64,000 nt of DNA, taken from Terriglobia bacterium (GTDB taxonomy: Bacteria > Acidobacteriota > Terriglobia > Acidiferrales > UBA7541). This document shows positions 26,375-35,810 of this stretch, piece after piece (within the stretch, counting starts at the first letter, position 1; the number at the start of each line of letters is the position of its first letter). Both the position numbers and the translations under genes were made by a program. The notes under the pieces were generated by a model that saw nothing but the letters and a program-made list of their open reading frames with translations, was not told the DNA's origin and made no database searches. The DNA lies in the NCBI GenBank assembly GCA_020072785.1, contig JAIQGG010000001.1, forward strand, positions 702,581 to 766,580. The letters are read 5' to 3'.

Positions 26375-27469
26375 ATGAAAAAGAAAAAACAAACACCATC
26401 ACCTGATGCCGGCAAAGTCTGGATTGATCTGGAGAATTCGCCTCACGTACCGTTTTTTGCGCCCATCATCGACGAATTGGAGAAGCGCGGCTACTCGGTT
26501 TTAGTGACTGGGCGCGACTGTTTCCAGGTTGCTGATTTGACTAAGCTTTTTAACATCGATTGCAAACTCGTGGGACATCACAGCGGCAAGAACAAGATCG
26601 CCAAGTTGCTGGGGCTCTGCCAGCGATCCCTCCAACTAGATCTGGCTGTGCTGGGGAAAAAGCCCAGGCTGGCTTTGTCTCACGGTTCCCGGTCCCACTT
26701 GCTTGCTTCTGCGATCCTGGGTATCCCCCACTTGATGCTATTTGACTACGAGCACGCCAAGCCGATGCCCTTGGTACAGCCAGATTGGGCAATGGTTCCC
26801 GAAGTGATCTCGACCGAGGCCGTACCATTTAATGCAGACCGTGTTCTCAAATACCCTGGGATCAAAGAGGACGTCTATGTTCCCCGATTCAAACCCGATC
26901 CGAGTCTTCGAGCCCACTTGGAAATCAAGGCTGAAGATTTGCTGGTCACCATCCGGCCGCCCGCCAATGAGGCTCATTACCACAACCCGCAGAGCGACGA
27001 ACTCTATCATGCCGTGATCGACTTTCTGGGGGCGAAACCCAATACCAAAGTTGTGCTTCTGCCTCGAAATGACAAGCAGGCGGTTGCAGCGCGAAATAGG
27101 TGGCCCGGGCTGTTCGCTGCCGGGAAGGTCCAAATCCCGAATGAGGTTTTGGATGGCTTGAATCTGATCTGGCATTCGGATCTTGTGATCAGCGGCGGCG
27201 GGACGATGAATCGCGAGGCGGCTGCCCTGGGAGTCCCGGTCTATAGCATTTTTCGCGGTAAGACAGGAGCCGTGGATCGCTACCTCTCCGAGAACGGCCG
27301 TATGGTCCTTCTCGAAAGCGTGGAGGATGTGCGGACCAAAATTGTCTTGGCTCGCCGGTCCCTTCCCAAATCCAAGACGGCAAGTTCCGAGACATTGGAA
27401 TTCATCGTGAACACTGTGGTTTCGCTCATGGAGTCGCCGCACCGGCGTCCATCGCCCAGAATTCAATAA
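26375..27469 (+). CDS. DUF354 glycosyltransferase-like protein, copy 1
   Basis: A 364-residue protein of the DUF354 family, which has a GT-B-like fold with no proven reaction. Diagnostic segments are KVWIDLENSPHVPFFAPII, the middle VRPPANEAHYHNPQSDE-like stretch (here TIRPPANEAHYHNP), and ISGGGTMNREAAALGVPVYS near the C-terminal nucleotide-binding region. Soluble, no signal peptide. The next gene is a clear paralogue, and the shared C-terminal segment is nearly identical at DNA level. A role as a glycosyltransferase of the EPS operon is inferred. Confidence 0.8.
   Translation: MKKKKQTPSPDAGKVWIDLENSPHVPFFAPIIDELEKRGYSVLVTGRDCFQVADLTKLFNIDCKLVGHHSGKNKIAKLLGLCQRSLQLDLAVLGKKPRLALSHGSRSHLLASAILGIPHLMLFDYEHAKPMPLVQPDWAMVPEVISTEAVPFNADRVLKYPGIKEDVYVPRFKPDPSLRAHLEIKAEDLLVTIRPPANEAHYHNPQSDELYHAVIDFLGAKPNTKVVLLPRNDKQAVAARNRWPGLFAAGKVQIPNEVLDGLNLIWHSDLVISGGGTMNREAAALGVPVYSIFRGKTGAVDRYLSENGRMVLLESVEDVRTKIVLARRSLPKSKTASSETLEFIVNTVVSLMESPHRRPSPRIQ
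27185..27284 (+). repeat. Direct repeat shared by DUF354 genes, copy A
   Basis: About 100 bases that align without gaps to 28535-28634, encoding the ISGGGTMNREAAALGVPVYS region. It is far more alike than the rest of the two genes and marks tandem duplication or gene conversion. Confidence 0.7.
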
Positions 27470-27646
27470 CGAGCATCGGGATCCCCGGCTGCGGCAAGAT
27501 AGTAGAGGCCATCGAGCGTCGCGGGGATCGCTCCCAACCATTGCGCCCGTTAGACACCGCGGTTACTCATGCCCCCATGGCTTTCTTGGTTGGAAAGAAG
27601 AGCAAAAGTCAGTGTAGGCAATTTAGTTCTGGGAAGAGCTGAAAAC

Positions 27647-28819
27647 ATGCTACATCATATGCTAGCAGTGTTTGAGGACCACCCAGCGCCCTCTGAACCG
27701 AATTCCGATATGGAGTTTTCCGTGAGAGGATCAGAAGGCCACGTAAATCCAGGGACTCAAAAAAAGATCTGGATTGATCTGGATAACTCTCCTCACGTTC
27801 CTTTTTTTATTCCCATCATTGAGGAGCTTCAGAAGCGGGGTCACCAAATCCTGCTTACGGCTCGAGATTCTTATCAAGTTTGCGAGCTTCTGGAGTTTCA
27901 TCATCTCGCCTGCAAAGTCATTGGGGGTCACTGGGGCAAGAACCGGGCTTTGAAAGCGCTGGGAACCTTATTGCGCGCCGCGCTGCTCATGCCCTTGGCG
28001 ATCAAAGCGAAGCCGGACCTGGCCATCTCGCTCGTGTCGCGGGGCCAGCTTTTGACATGCAGCGCCCTGGCTATCCCAACGATTGTGCTGTTTGATTATG
28101 AGTTCGTAATGAAGATGCAGTTTTTGCATCCGGATTGGATCTTTGTACCGGAAGTGATACCGGAATCGGGGGCTGGTACACCCAAAAGAGAAATCTTGCG
28201 CTACCCGGGGCTAAAAGAAGATGTATATGTGCCGAAGTTCAAGCCGGATTCGACCATAAAAAAGCAGCTCGGAATCAACGAGACAGACTTGCTCGTTACA
28301 GTGCGCCCTCCAGCCACGGAAGCTCATTATCACAATCCAGAAAGCGAGAAGCTGATGAGTGCGGCGCTCGATTTTCTCACTCAGCTGCCCGATGTTCGCG
28401 TGGTCTTACTCCCTCGTAACGACAGGCAGGCCATAGCATTGCGGAAAGACTGGGGCGATTGGATTGCGAAGGGCAAGATTGTCATTCCGGCGCGTGTAAT
28501 GGACGGATTGAACCTGATCTGGTTTTCCGATCTGGTGATTAGCGGGGGCGGGACGATGAATCGCGAAGCGGCGGCCCTGGGCGTCCCGGTCTACAGCATC
28601 TTTCGCGGCAAAATCGGAGCCGTGGACCGGTACCTTGCCGAAAAAGGCCGTCTCGTGCTTCTGGAGCGAGTTGCGGATATCCATACCAAAATTGTCCTCG
28701 AACGGAGGGAGCAGGCTCGTTGTGATTTTTCGACAGACAGCATCGCTCTTCGCTGTATATCGGAAGCAATTATCTCGATCGCGGAGCACCAGTGCCTACC
28801 AGCGCAACGCCAAAAGTGA
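27647..28819 (+). CDS. DUF354 glycosyltransferase-like protein, copy 2
   Basis: A product of about 390 residues from the ATG at 27647, where GGAAGAG lies eight bases upstream; ATGs at 27659 and 27710 are alternatives. It repeats the architecture of the preceding gene: KIWIDLDNSPHVPFFIPII, VRPPATEAHYHNPESEK and ISGGGTMNREAAALGVPVYS. Differences through the N-terminal half suggest the two copies now serve different acceptors. The frame upstream of 27647 has no homology to copy 1. Confidence 0.78.
   Translation: MLHHMLAVFEDHPAPSEPNSDMEFSVRGSEGHVNPGTQKKIWIDLDNSPHVPFFIPIIEELQKRGHQILLTARDSYQVCELLEFHHLACKVIGGHWGKNRALKALGTLLRAALLMPLAIKAKPDLAISLVSRGQLLTCSALAIPTIVLFDYEFVMKMQFLHPDWIFVPEVIPESGAGTPKREILRYPGLKEDVYVPKFKPDSTIKKQLGINETDLLVTVRPPATEAHYHNPESEKLMSAALDFLTQLPDVRVVLLPRNDRQAIALRKDWGDWIAKGKIVIPARVMDGLNLIWFSDLVISGGGTMNREAAALGVPVYSIFRGKIGAVDRYLAEKGRLVLLERVADIHTKIVLERREQARCDFSTDSIALRCISEAIISIAEHQCLPAQRQK
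28535..28634 (+). repeat. Direct repeat shared by DUF354 genes, copy B
   Basis: Partner of 27185-27284, spaced 1350 bases start to start. Most differences are third-position changes, so protein-level selection also contributes to the similarity. Confidence 0.7.
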
Positions 28820-29958
28820 GTTCTTCTCAAAAACAAAATCGCTCTAAACTTCCGGGAGCCATGAATCCCGACGTCTGCGAACTGAATCGCATGGCTTTGC
28901 GGGGACTCGTCCCCATGTTCGTTGCGGAGAAGCAACTCTTTTGCCACCGCTTGATCCGCACGAGCCTGGGAATGGTGTGCGAGGGACTTTCTCCGCGATA
29001 CACGATCATGACTCTTCTGGGACTCCGCGAGCTCGAGCGCACAGGTGCACGTTCTCCTTTTGACGTGCATGCGCTCTATGCATCGTTCATCCGAGACACA
29101 ACGTGGGTTCATGGTGCTGGCGATTTAGGTTTGTTAATTTGGTTGACCGCGGCATGCGCTCCTGATCAGGTCGACGGTCTTTTCCGCCATTTCGACTTGG
29201 CGACGGCGCTCGATCGTTATGGGGACGCCCGCGAAGCGAGGACGATGGAATTGGCTTGGTTCCTGGCAGGACTGTCTCATGCGGGGCTGGCATGCCCGGA
29301 AAAACTTCCAGGTCTCCGGGATTTGGCACTCGAAGCATTTCGCCGGCTGGAAAAGAACAAAGGCAAGAGCGGTCTTTTCGGCCACCAAAGCACGACAAAG
29401 TCGGTGGCAGGATTCCTCCGAGGACATATTGGCAGCTTCGCCGATCAAATCTATCCCATCTATGCGATGTCGAAATTTGCGGTCGCGTTTCATCTGGAGG
29501 CTCCGTCGAGTTCAGCCCTTGACTGCGCAGCAGCCATTTGTGGCGCACAGGGTGAGTTGGGTCAATGGTGGTGGCTGTATGACTCTCAAACGGGCCGGGT
29601 ATCGAGCCGGTTTCCTGTCTATTCTGTTCATCAGCAGGGCATGGCACCAATGGGCCTGATCGCTGTCGAAGAAGCTACGGGTCGCAGCTTTCAAGAACCG
29701 ATTTACAAGGGTCTGCGCTGGATCACCGGGGCGAATGAGCTCGGAGAGGACATGAGAGACACGTCGCAGAACTTGATCTGGAGATGCATCTATCCACGGC
29801 GAAAATACAGTAAGTATCTGAATGTTGTTCGGAGCCTTGTTCGAACGCCGAGTGACAGATCGTCAGAAGGAGAGCTCAGGATTCTGTATGAGGACCGGCC
29901 CTATGAATTGGGCTGGTTGCTCTATGCCTTCGGAAGGTTTGGAGTAGCAGGAAATTGA
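28792..29958 (+). CDS. Hypothetical EPS-locus protein, probable alpha-helical toroid
   Basis: A 388-residue protein that I cannot name. It has no signal peptide and is rich in helical repeats. The late motif GQWWWLYDSQTGRVSSRFPVYSVHQQGMAPMGL looks like an active-site or carbohydrate-facing segment of an alpha/alpha-barrel protein. GTG 28792 has GGAG five bases ahead and overlaps the previous gene by 28 bases; ATG 28861 is the alternative. It lies between DUF354 and the UDP-GlcNAc 2-epimerase, so a glycan-modifying role is likely by context only. Confidence 0.65.
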   Translation: MPTSATPKVSSSQKQNRSKLPGAMNPDVCELNRMALRGLVPMFVAEKQLFCHRLIRTSLGMVCEGLSPRYTIMTLLGLRELERTGARSPFDVHALYASFIRDTTWVHGAGDLGLLIWLTAACAPDQVDGLFRHFDLATALDRYGDAREARTMELAWFLAGLSHAGLACPEKLPGLRDLALEAFRRLEKNKGKSGLFGHQSTTKSVAGFLRGHIGSFADQIYPIYAMSKFAVAFHLEAPSSSALDCAAAICGAQGELGQWWWLYDSQTGRVSSRFPVYSVHQQGMAPMGLIAVEEATGRSFQEPIYKGLRWITGANELGEDMRDTSQNLIWRCIYPRRKYSKYLNVVRSLVRTPSDRSSEGELRILYEDRPYELGWLLYAFGRFGVAGN

Positions 29959-30088
29959 GTCTGAAACAGAAGCTATTTGGTCGCTCCGTCAAGTGGGACG
30001 CACGTTCGAAGTGACAGACGGGTTCCGTGAGCAAGTTTGGAAAGCAAGCCACAATCACAGGGTTTTTCGGAAGCCGGTAAACACCTCC

Positions 30089-31375
30089 ATGCAAATTAAA
30101 ATTGTCACGGTTGTTGGCGCTCGGCCCAATTTCATGAAAGCCGCACCGGTCCTTCAAGCCATCCACGAGCGCAACGAGAAAAAAGGTGCGCGGGGACTAA
30201 AGATTCAGCATCTGCTTGTGCACACGGGGCAGCATTACGACGCACTGATGTCCGACCGGTTCTTCTCCGACCTGAACCTGCCCAAGCCGGACGTGTACCT
30301 TGGCGTTGGTTCCGGTTCGCAGGGATCACAAACAGCTGAGATTCTGAGGAAATTCGAGGACGTAGCAGCCCAGGAATGGCCAGACGTCGTGGTTGTCGTG
30401 GGTGACGTCAACTCAACGGTCGCCTGTGCCCTGGCGACCGCGAAGCTTCCAGTAAGCGCAAACAGACGCAGGCCCTTGATCGCCCACATCGAAGCGGGCC
30501 TCCGCTCCTTCGATCGCATGATGCCGGAAGAAATCAATCGAATTGTGACGGATCACCTCTCCGATCTCCTTTTTGTAACGGAAAAGAGTGGATTGGTGAA
30601 CCTGCGGCGGGAAGGAATCCCCAACAAGAAAATATTCTTTGTCGGCAACACAATGATCGACTCGCTTCTGGCGTTCCAAGAGCGCGCCGATGAGTCCCCC
30701 ATTCTTGATTCATTCGGGTTGCGCGCGGGAACCAGCCGGAACGGCAGTCGCGGGGCGATCCAACCTTATGCCCTGCTCACCCTGCACCGCCCCTCGAACG
30801 TTGACGAAAAGGCAGCGTTCCTGAAAATCTTAAAAGGCCTTGAATATCTGTCATCCCAGTTGCCGATTATTTTTCCAGTCCATCCGCGGACCCGGAAACG
30901 CATCGAGGAATTTGGCCTTCAGCAATATTTCGAGATTTCGGAAGCCGCCGGTCTTTCACCCATAACCGCGCCGGTTGCGCCAACGGGTGCCAAGGGGATT
31001 CATCTGGCCGATCCTCTCGGATACATCGATTTCCTTTGCGTGATGAAGCACGCCCGCCTGGTCCTCACCGATTCAGGAGGAATCCAGGAAGAAACAACCT
31101 GTCTGGGTGTTCCGTGCGTCACCATCCGCGAGAATACGGAGCGCCCCGTGACCGTAGAACGAGGAACAAACGTTGTCGCGGGAACGTCGATTCAAGGAAT
31201 CCGAAGAGCAATCCGGCAGCAGATTGGCCGCAAGATCCAGCCTCGGGTCCCGGAGAAGTGGGATGGCAAGACAGCCCAGCGCATTGTGGAAATCCTGGCT
31301 CGTGTCGCCAGTAGGCGCCATTCCGGCGCTGCAATCGAAGAACAACACGCAGTTGTGGGTGAGGTTCGGACTTGA
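30089..31375 (+). CDS. UDP-N-acetylglucosamine 2-epimerase, non-hydrolysing (WecB/WbpI type)
   Basis: A 428-residue GT-B-fold epimerase. N-terminal VVGARPNFMKAAPVLQAI, VHTGQHYDALMSD, AHIEAGLRSFDRMMPEEINR and C-terminal LTDSGGIQEETTCLGVPCVTIRENTERP are all diagnostic. It interconverts UDP-GlcNAc and UDP-ManNAc; the WbpI branch acts on diacetamido glucuronic acid. Given the WbpB/D/E-like genes upstream, WbpI-like activity is plausible. The ATG at 30089 starts the conserved domain; the extension from 29993 is unrelated. Confidence 0.9.
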   Translation: MQIKIVTVVGARPNFMKAAPVLQAIHERNEKKGARGLKIQHLLVHTGQHYDALMSDRFFSDLNLPKPDVYLGVGSGSQGSQTAEILRKFEDVAAQEWPDVVVVVGDVNSTVACALATAKLPVSANRRRPLIAHIEAGLRSFDRMMPEEINRIVTDHLSDLLFVTEKSGLVNLRREGIPNKKIFFVGNTMIDSLLAFQERADESPILDSFGLRAGTSRNGSRGAIQPYALLTLHRPSNVDEKAAFLKILKGLEYLSSQLPIIFPVHPRTRKRIEEFGLQQYFEISEAAGLSPITAPVAPTGAKGIHLADPLGYIDFLCVMKHARLVLTDSGGIQEETTCLGVPCVTIRENTERPVTVERGTNVVAGTSIQGIRRAIRQQIGRKIQPRVPEKWDGKTAQRIVEILARVASRRHSGAAIEEQHAVVGEVRT

Positions 31376-31705
31376 CAAGTAAAGCGCTTACTCGGGTTCG
31401 GACAAACAAAAGGCGAAAGCCCTCGTGGAAGATTCAGAGCGTTCGTCGTTTCTGGTTTTCCCACCGGCAGGGGTCGAATTCGTTCCGCGAGGACCTGAGC
31501 AGGACAGGGTGGCTATCCTGTACTCATTCTGGTCTGGTTGCCAGTTGTCCGGCTTTCGCAAGGGCTGTTACGGTGCCCATGGGGCAGACCAATGGGAGGA
31601 ACAGGCAGGCTCGCTGTCCTCAATCTGTTCTCACGACCAGTGGCGACCCAGCCGCCCGATGGAATAGCATTCGGATTGGCGGTAATCGAGGCGGGGGAGA
31701 CACAA
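31376..31705. other. Intergenic gap inside the EPS block
   Basis: No supported gene. There are two GG-N10-GC arrangements on the plus strand, but neither has a TTGC-like -12 core, so I do not call a promoter. An inverted repeat CAGGACAGG/CCTGT surrounds 31497-31521. Confidence 0.3.
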
Positions 31706-33340
31706 ATGCGGAATCTAGGTTTCATCGCGGTTTTCCTGGGCTTTTTCCTTTGCGCTGGCAGTGCCTCGGCGACAACGTATTACGTGGACTACGCGAGCGG
31801 AGCGGATACCAACAACGGGACCGCGAAGAGCACGCCGTGGAAGCGTGCCCCAGGAATGGTGGGCTGTGCGAATACTTGCTCCTCTACGACCATCGTGGCG
31901 GGGGATCATATCGTCCTAAAGGGCGGTGTGGTCTGGCCCAACGCCGTTATGACCTGGGCATTCGGTAAAAGCGGCTCTGCCGGGAACTACATCGTCATCG
32001 GCGGAACGGACCAGACTTGGTATGACGCTACAGCATGTTCGGCCAAGGGCTATCCCGGATGGTGCCGCCCGGTCTTGGACGCGGGGGGATTAACAGCTGG
32101 AACCAACAACTGGATGGTAAGCGCCCCCCAGTATACCGACTGGGAAAGCATTGAGTTCGCTCGCTTTGCCAACAATGCCGCTGACGGTGCCTATGGCCAC
32201 AATGGAATGTTTTATATAGGCGGAACGCCGAATGTGACCATGAATGACTTGTATTTCCACAACTGGATTCACGCTGCCGGGCAGGATGGTGGCTGGGCCA
32301 TCATGGCAGATTCGCACTACCCGTCAGGAAATGCTGGTTCCATTCTATCCAATTCCGTCTTCGACAATTCCGATAGTGCCGATGCCGGCTATATGAATTG
32401 TGGACCTGGGAACAACCAGCAATGCTCAACGGGTTCGGGTATTTGGGGCAGCATTCCTGATGTTCACAACTCCGTTTTCCGCTGGCTATCGAACGGGATC
32501 ATCGGTCAAACCGAACTTTACTACAACAATCTCGTTGAATACTTCTATTTTTCCCCGGACACGGGCACGCACTCGAACGGATTTGAAACGAACGGCAGTA
32601 CATCGCTCATCTATAACAACCTGTTCCGGCATTATCCCAACTACAGCGGATTTCCGCTGGCGACCAATCCGTGCTGCGACAGCTCCAGACCAAACGGAAT
32701 CACCTACGTTTTCAACAACGTGTTTTATGATATGTCGAACTCGAATAACATTTTTGTCACGTCCCACTCTGGGACACAGAGTACGACCACGAACTATCAA
32801 AAAGTTTTCAACAATACACTGGAGTGCGGGCCAGATAGTGGTAGTCCTGGCAACACTTGCGGGAATTGTGACAACTACTATGCTGGGTGCGATTGGCAAA
32901 ACAATCATTGGATTACCAGTCTCGCCACTCCTATCGTGCAGAACGGTGCTCCATCGAATTGCCTTTGGAACCAGAGCGGATGCGGGAACATCGTCCAGAC
33001 GAAGGCCCAGGCGAACGCGCAAGGCTACAACTCCGGGCAGACCTATGGGTTTTCTCCGACCAGTTCGGGGAATGCCACCGTTAATGCCGGGGCCAATCTC
33101 ACGAGTGCCTGCTCTGCTACTTTCACCTACACGAACGGAACCGTGAACTTGGCCCCACTGTGCTCTGACACTGGCTATGCCTGCACCTACAGTAGCGTGA
33201 CACACACGGTAAGCTGCCCGGCGAGGAAGACGAACACGAGACCTGCGGCCCCAACATTGTGGGATGTGGGAGCCTATTATATCAGTTCAATGGCAAGCGC
33301 TCCGGCGGCTCCAATAGGGCTCACAGCCTTAGTTCAATAG
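31706..33340 (+). CDS. Secreted right-handed beta-helix-like protein
   Basis: A 544-residue exported protein. Signal peptide MRNLGFIAVFLGFFLCAGSASA is followed by TTYYVDYASGADTNNGTAKSTPW, the start typical of parallel beta-helix proteins. The body is rich in Asn, Ser, Gly and aromatic repeats (NNLFRHYPNYSG; FNNVFYDMSNSNN). The C terminus ends APIGLTALVQ, a truncated fibronectin-like tail common in Acidobacteria. The ATG at 31706 with GGCGGGGGAG is chosen for the signal peptide. It may be a glycan lyase, epimerase or matrix protein; no catalytic residues can be assigned. Confidence 0.75.
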   Translation: MRNLGFIAVFLGFFLCAGSASATTYYVDYASGADTNNGTAKSTPWKRAPGMVGCANTCSSTTIVAGDHIVLKGGVVWPNAVMTWAFGKSGSAGNYIVIGGTDQTWYDATACSAKGYPGWCRPVLDAGGLTAGTNNWMVSAPQYTDWESIEFARFANNAADGAYGHNGMFYIGGTPNVTMNDLYFHNWIHAAGQDGGWAIMADSHYPSGNAGSILSNSVFDNSDSADAGYMNCGPGNNQQCSTGSGIWGSIPDVHNSVFRWLSNGIIGQTELYYNNLVEYFYFSPDTGTHSNGFETNGSTSLIYNNLFRHYPNYSGFPLATNPCCDSSRPNGITYVFNNVFYDMSNSNNIFVTSHSGTQSTTTNYQKVFNNTLECGPDSGSPGNTCGNCDNYYAGCDWQNNHWITSLATPIVQNGAPSNCLWNQSGCGNIVQTKAQANAQGYNSGQTYGFSPTSSGNATVNAGANLTSACSATFTYTNGTVNLAPLCSDTGYACTYSSVTHTVSCPARKTNTRPAAPTLWDVGAYYISSMASAPAAPIGLTALVQ

Positions 33341-33607
33341 GCCCAGGCGTGATCCGGCTTGTGCCCAAAAGACCTTTCAAATCGTCATTCCAGTAGTTAG
33401 TCGCTCAACGCAAGCGTCGGGTCGATGGGGGAACTAGAGTCTCCCGTGGATGAGCACGACGCGGGTAAAGCAGAATCTCAAGCGTAAATCGATTGACCTG
33501 CTTGATCCCTGCATCACTGATTCGAGCGATCGATCCACTCCATTCATATAGTGTCCCGACTACCTTCTGGTTGCCAACGCATAGAGTGGCAGCCCACAGG
33601 AGAAGTG

Positions 33608-34783
33608 ATGGAATCAGGTGTCCATGTCAGAATTCTGAGGACCCTGGCCGAGGTTGAAGACATCCGCCAAACTTGGGAATCCTGGCCAGGCAATCGGGAT
33701 TCTGACATAGATTTCTATCTGACAGTTCTACGCTCCTGTCCAGAAACTGTGCGCCCTCACATCGTCATGATCGGCCGTGGGGGCCAGCCCGATGCCATGC
33801 TCGTCGGACGGATAGACGACAGGCAGATTGATTTCAGAGTCGGCTATCTCCATTTGAAGTCTAAGGCCCGCATCCTGTATTTTGTTTACGGCGCCTTGCG
33901 AGGAAATCCGACAGCCGAAAACAGCGAACTATTGGTCCGCGAGGTTTGCAAATCGTTGTCTCAGGGAGAGGCAGACGTCGCATACCTCAATTTCCTCCGG
34001 ACAGACTCTCATGTTTACGGGTTCGGGAGAAAAATCCCTGGAATTTTGACCCGCGACTACGTCCCCGCTACCCAACTGCACTTCAGCAGGACCATCCCGA
34101 AGAGTGCAGATGAGTTCTATCAGAGCCTTTCGTCCAATGCCCGATGGCAAGCAAAAAGCAAGCAGAAAAAGCTTGTGAAAGCGTTTTCTGGTGCAGTAAA
34201 CGTGCGCTGTTTTCGGGAGGTCGGAGAACTCGACAACCTGATTCAAGATGTAGAGCGGGTCGCGAAGAGTTCTTACCAGCGTGGTTTAGGAGTCGGGTTC
34301 GTTGACAGTCCGGAGATGCGAGAGCGGTTGCGACTGAAGGCCCACAAGGGGTGGCTCCGTGCTTATGTCCTTTATGTTGCACAACGCCCATGTGCATTCT
34401 GGATAGGAGATCTCAATGGGGAGACCTTCGGCAGCGATTATCTAGCCTACGATGCAGATCTCGCAAAGTACTCACCGGGAATGTATTTAATCCTGAAAGT
34501 AATCGAGAGCTTTTGCAGTGGCAATGAGGACCGAGTGACCGAGGTGGACTTTGCGACGGGGCATGCTCAGTACAAGGAAGTGCTGGGAAACCGGCGATGG
34601 ACGGAATCTGCGGTTTATATATTCGCGCCATCCCTCAGGGGATTTAAATTGAACGCTTTCAAGTGCTTCACGGGCGGAATCGAGCAAGTGCTGAGGCGAA
34701 CCCTGGATGAAACCGGCCTGCTGCAGATGATCAAAAAGAGGTGGCGTGACCGCCTGAGGCAGAAAACATCAGGCGAGGATTAA
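33608..34783 (+). CDS. BioF2/CelD-type GNAT acyltransferase
   Basis: A 391-residue protein of the GNAT-like Acetyltransf_6 group. The C-terminal domain has LSSNARWQAKSKQKKLVKAF, AYVLYVAQRPCAFWIGDLNGETFGSDYLAYD and VDFATGHAQYKEVLGNR. Proteins like this (CelD/BcsL, FemAB-like) acylate sugars or transfer aminoacyl groups in EPS synthesis. The ATG at 33608 follows AGGAGAAGTG. A 266-base gap without features precedes it. It is the first of four such acyltransferases in the block. Confidence 0.75.
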   Translation: MESGVHVRILRTLAEVEDIRQTWESWPGNRDSDIDFYLTVLRSCPETVRPHIVMIGRGGQPDAMLVGRIDDRQIDFRVGYLHLKSKARILYFVYGALRGNPTAENSELLVREVCKSLSQGEADVAYLNFLRTDSHVYGFGRKIPGILTRDYVPATQLHFSRTIPKSADEFYQSLSSNARWQAKSKQKKLVKAFSGAVNVRCFREVGELDNLIQDVERVAKSSYQRGLGVGFVDSPEMRERLRLKAHKGWLRAYVLYVAQRPCAFWIGDLNGETFGSDYLAYDADLAKYSPGMYLILKVIESFCSGNEDRVTEVDFATGHAQYKEVLGNRRWTESAVYIFAPSLRGFKLNAFKCFTGGIEQVLRRTLDETGLLQMIKKRWRDRLRQKTSGED

Positions 34784-34814
34784 GTGTACTGCCTTCCTGC
34801 AGAGAAGGCTGTGC

Positions 34815-35636
34815 TTGATGGATCGTTGCATGTACGGAGCTAAGATAATGTCGACTACGATGCCAATCACGTTCGCGATCGCGGTGAATAACAGAGCGGT
34901 ATTGGAGCGCAACTTCTTGGCATCCCCTTGCCTCCGCGGGACTCACCCTCATCAGATACTTATTCAAGAGGGCTTCAGCTCTGCCGCGAAGGCCTATAAT
35001 GACGCGATTGACAGATCCCATAACGACCTCATCGTATTCTGTCATCAGGATATTATTTTCCCTGAGTACTGGCTATTACAACTGGGACGCGCGCTTGATT
35101 ATTTGGAGTCGGAGGACCCCCCGTGGGGAGTGTTGGGATGCTACGGCGAAACGAGCGATTATAAAGGGAGAGGACACATCTACTCCTCCGGCCGAGGTGT
35201 ATTGGGAATGCCTTTTGACCGTCCCGTTCCGATTCAGACTCTCGACGAAATCGTCTTGATCTTGAGAAAATCGTCAGGTTTGAGATTCGATGAACGCTTA
35301 CCCCACTTTCATCTCTACGGCGCCGACATTTGTATGGCCGCGATGAAAAAAGGAATGAAGAATTATGCGATTTCCGCCTTTTGCATACATAACACTCATC
35401 AGTATCTAGTCCTTCCCAAGGAGTTCTACGAGTGCTACAGAAGCCTCAAGCGAAGCTGGAAGAAAAACCTGCCGATCCAGACTACCTGCATTAAAGTCAC
35501 TAAATTTGATCTCCCGATGTACAAGAGAAGACTTCAAGAGGTTTATCTGCGATATATCCGTCGAAAGGAAGTCGGGGCAACCCGTGAAGATAACGTGCAG
35601 CGACTGCTGGAGGAATTTAGAACTTCGTCCAACTAG
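34815..35636 (+). CDS. Putative glycosyltransferase (StrF-like)
   Basis: A 273-residue protein with a GT2/GT-A-like core: FAIAVNNRAVLERNFLASP near the start, SAAKAYNDAIDRSHNDLIVFCHQDIIFPEYWLLQL in the middle and HFHLYGADICMAAMKKG further on. HQDI would be the metal-binding equivalent of DXD. A start at 34848 (MSTTMPITFAIAV) is also possible. It lies 31 bases after the acyltransferase gene. Confidence 0.7.
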   Translation: MMDRCMYGAKIMSTTMPITFAIAVNNRAVLERNFLASPCLRGTHPHQILIQEGFSSAAKAYNDAIDRSHNDLIVFCHQDIIFPEYWLLQLGRALDYLESEDPPWGVLGCYGETSDYKGRGHIYSSGRGVLGMPFDRPVPIQTLDEIVLILRKSSGLRFDERLPHFHLYGADICMAAMKKGMKNYAISAFCIHNTHQYLVLPKEFYECYRSLKRSWKKNLPIQTTCIKVTKFDLPMYKRRLQEVYLRYIRRKEVGATREDNVQRLLEEFRTSSN

Positions 35637-35810
35637 CTTGTGCGCTATCGCTTCTGCTTGATTTTTGGCATGAGCTTCGTTTGCGCTAATCTGAAGGTCC
35701 AGACCGCAAGTGAAAAGCCTTCCCCATTAATTAGTTTGTCCGTCCCACACGCAAGGACATTCCAGGAACGGACTTCTACAGTACGATAGAAGCTGCACGC
35801 AAACTCAGAC

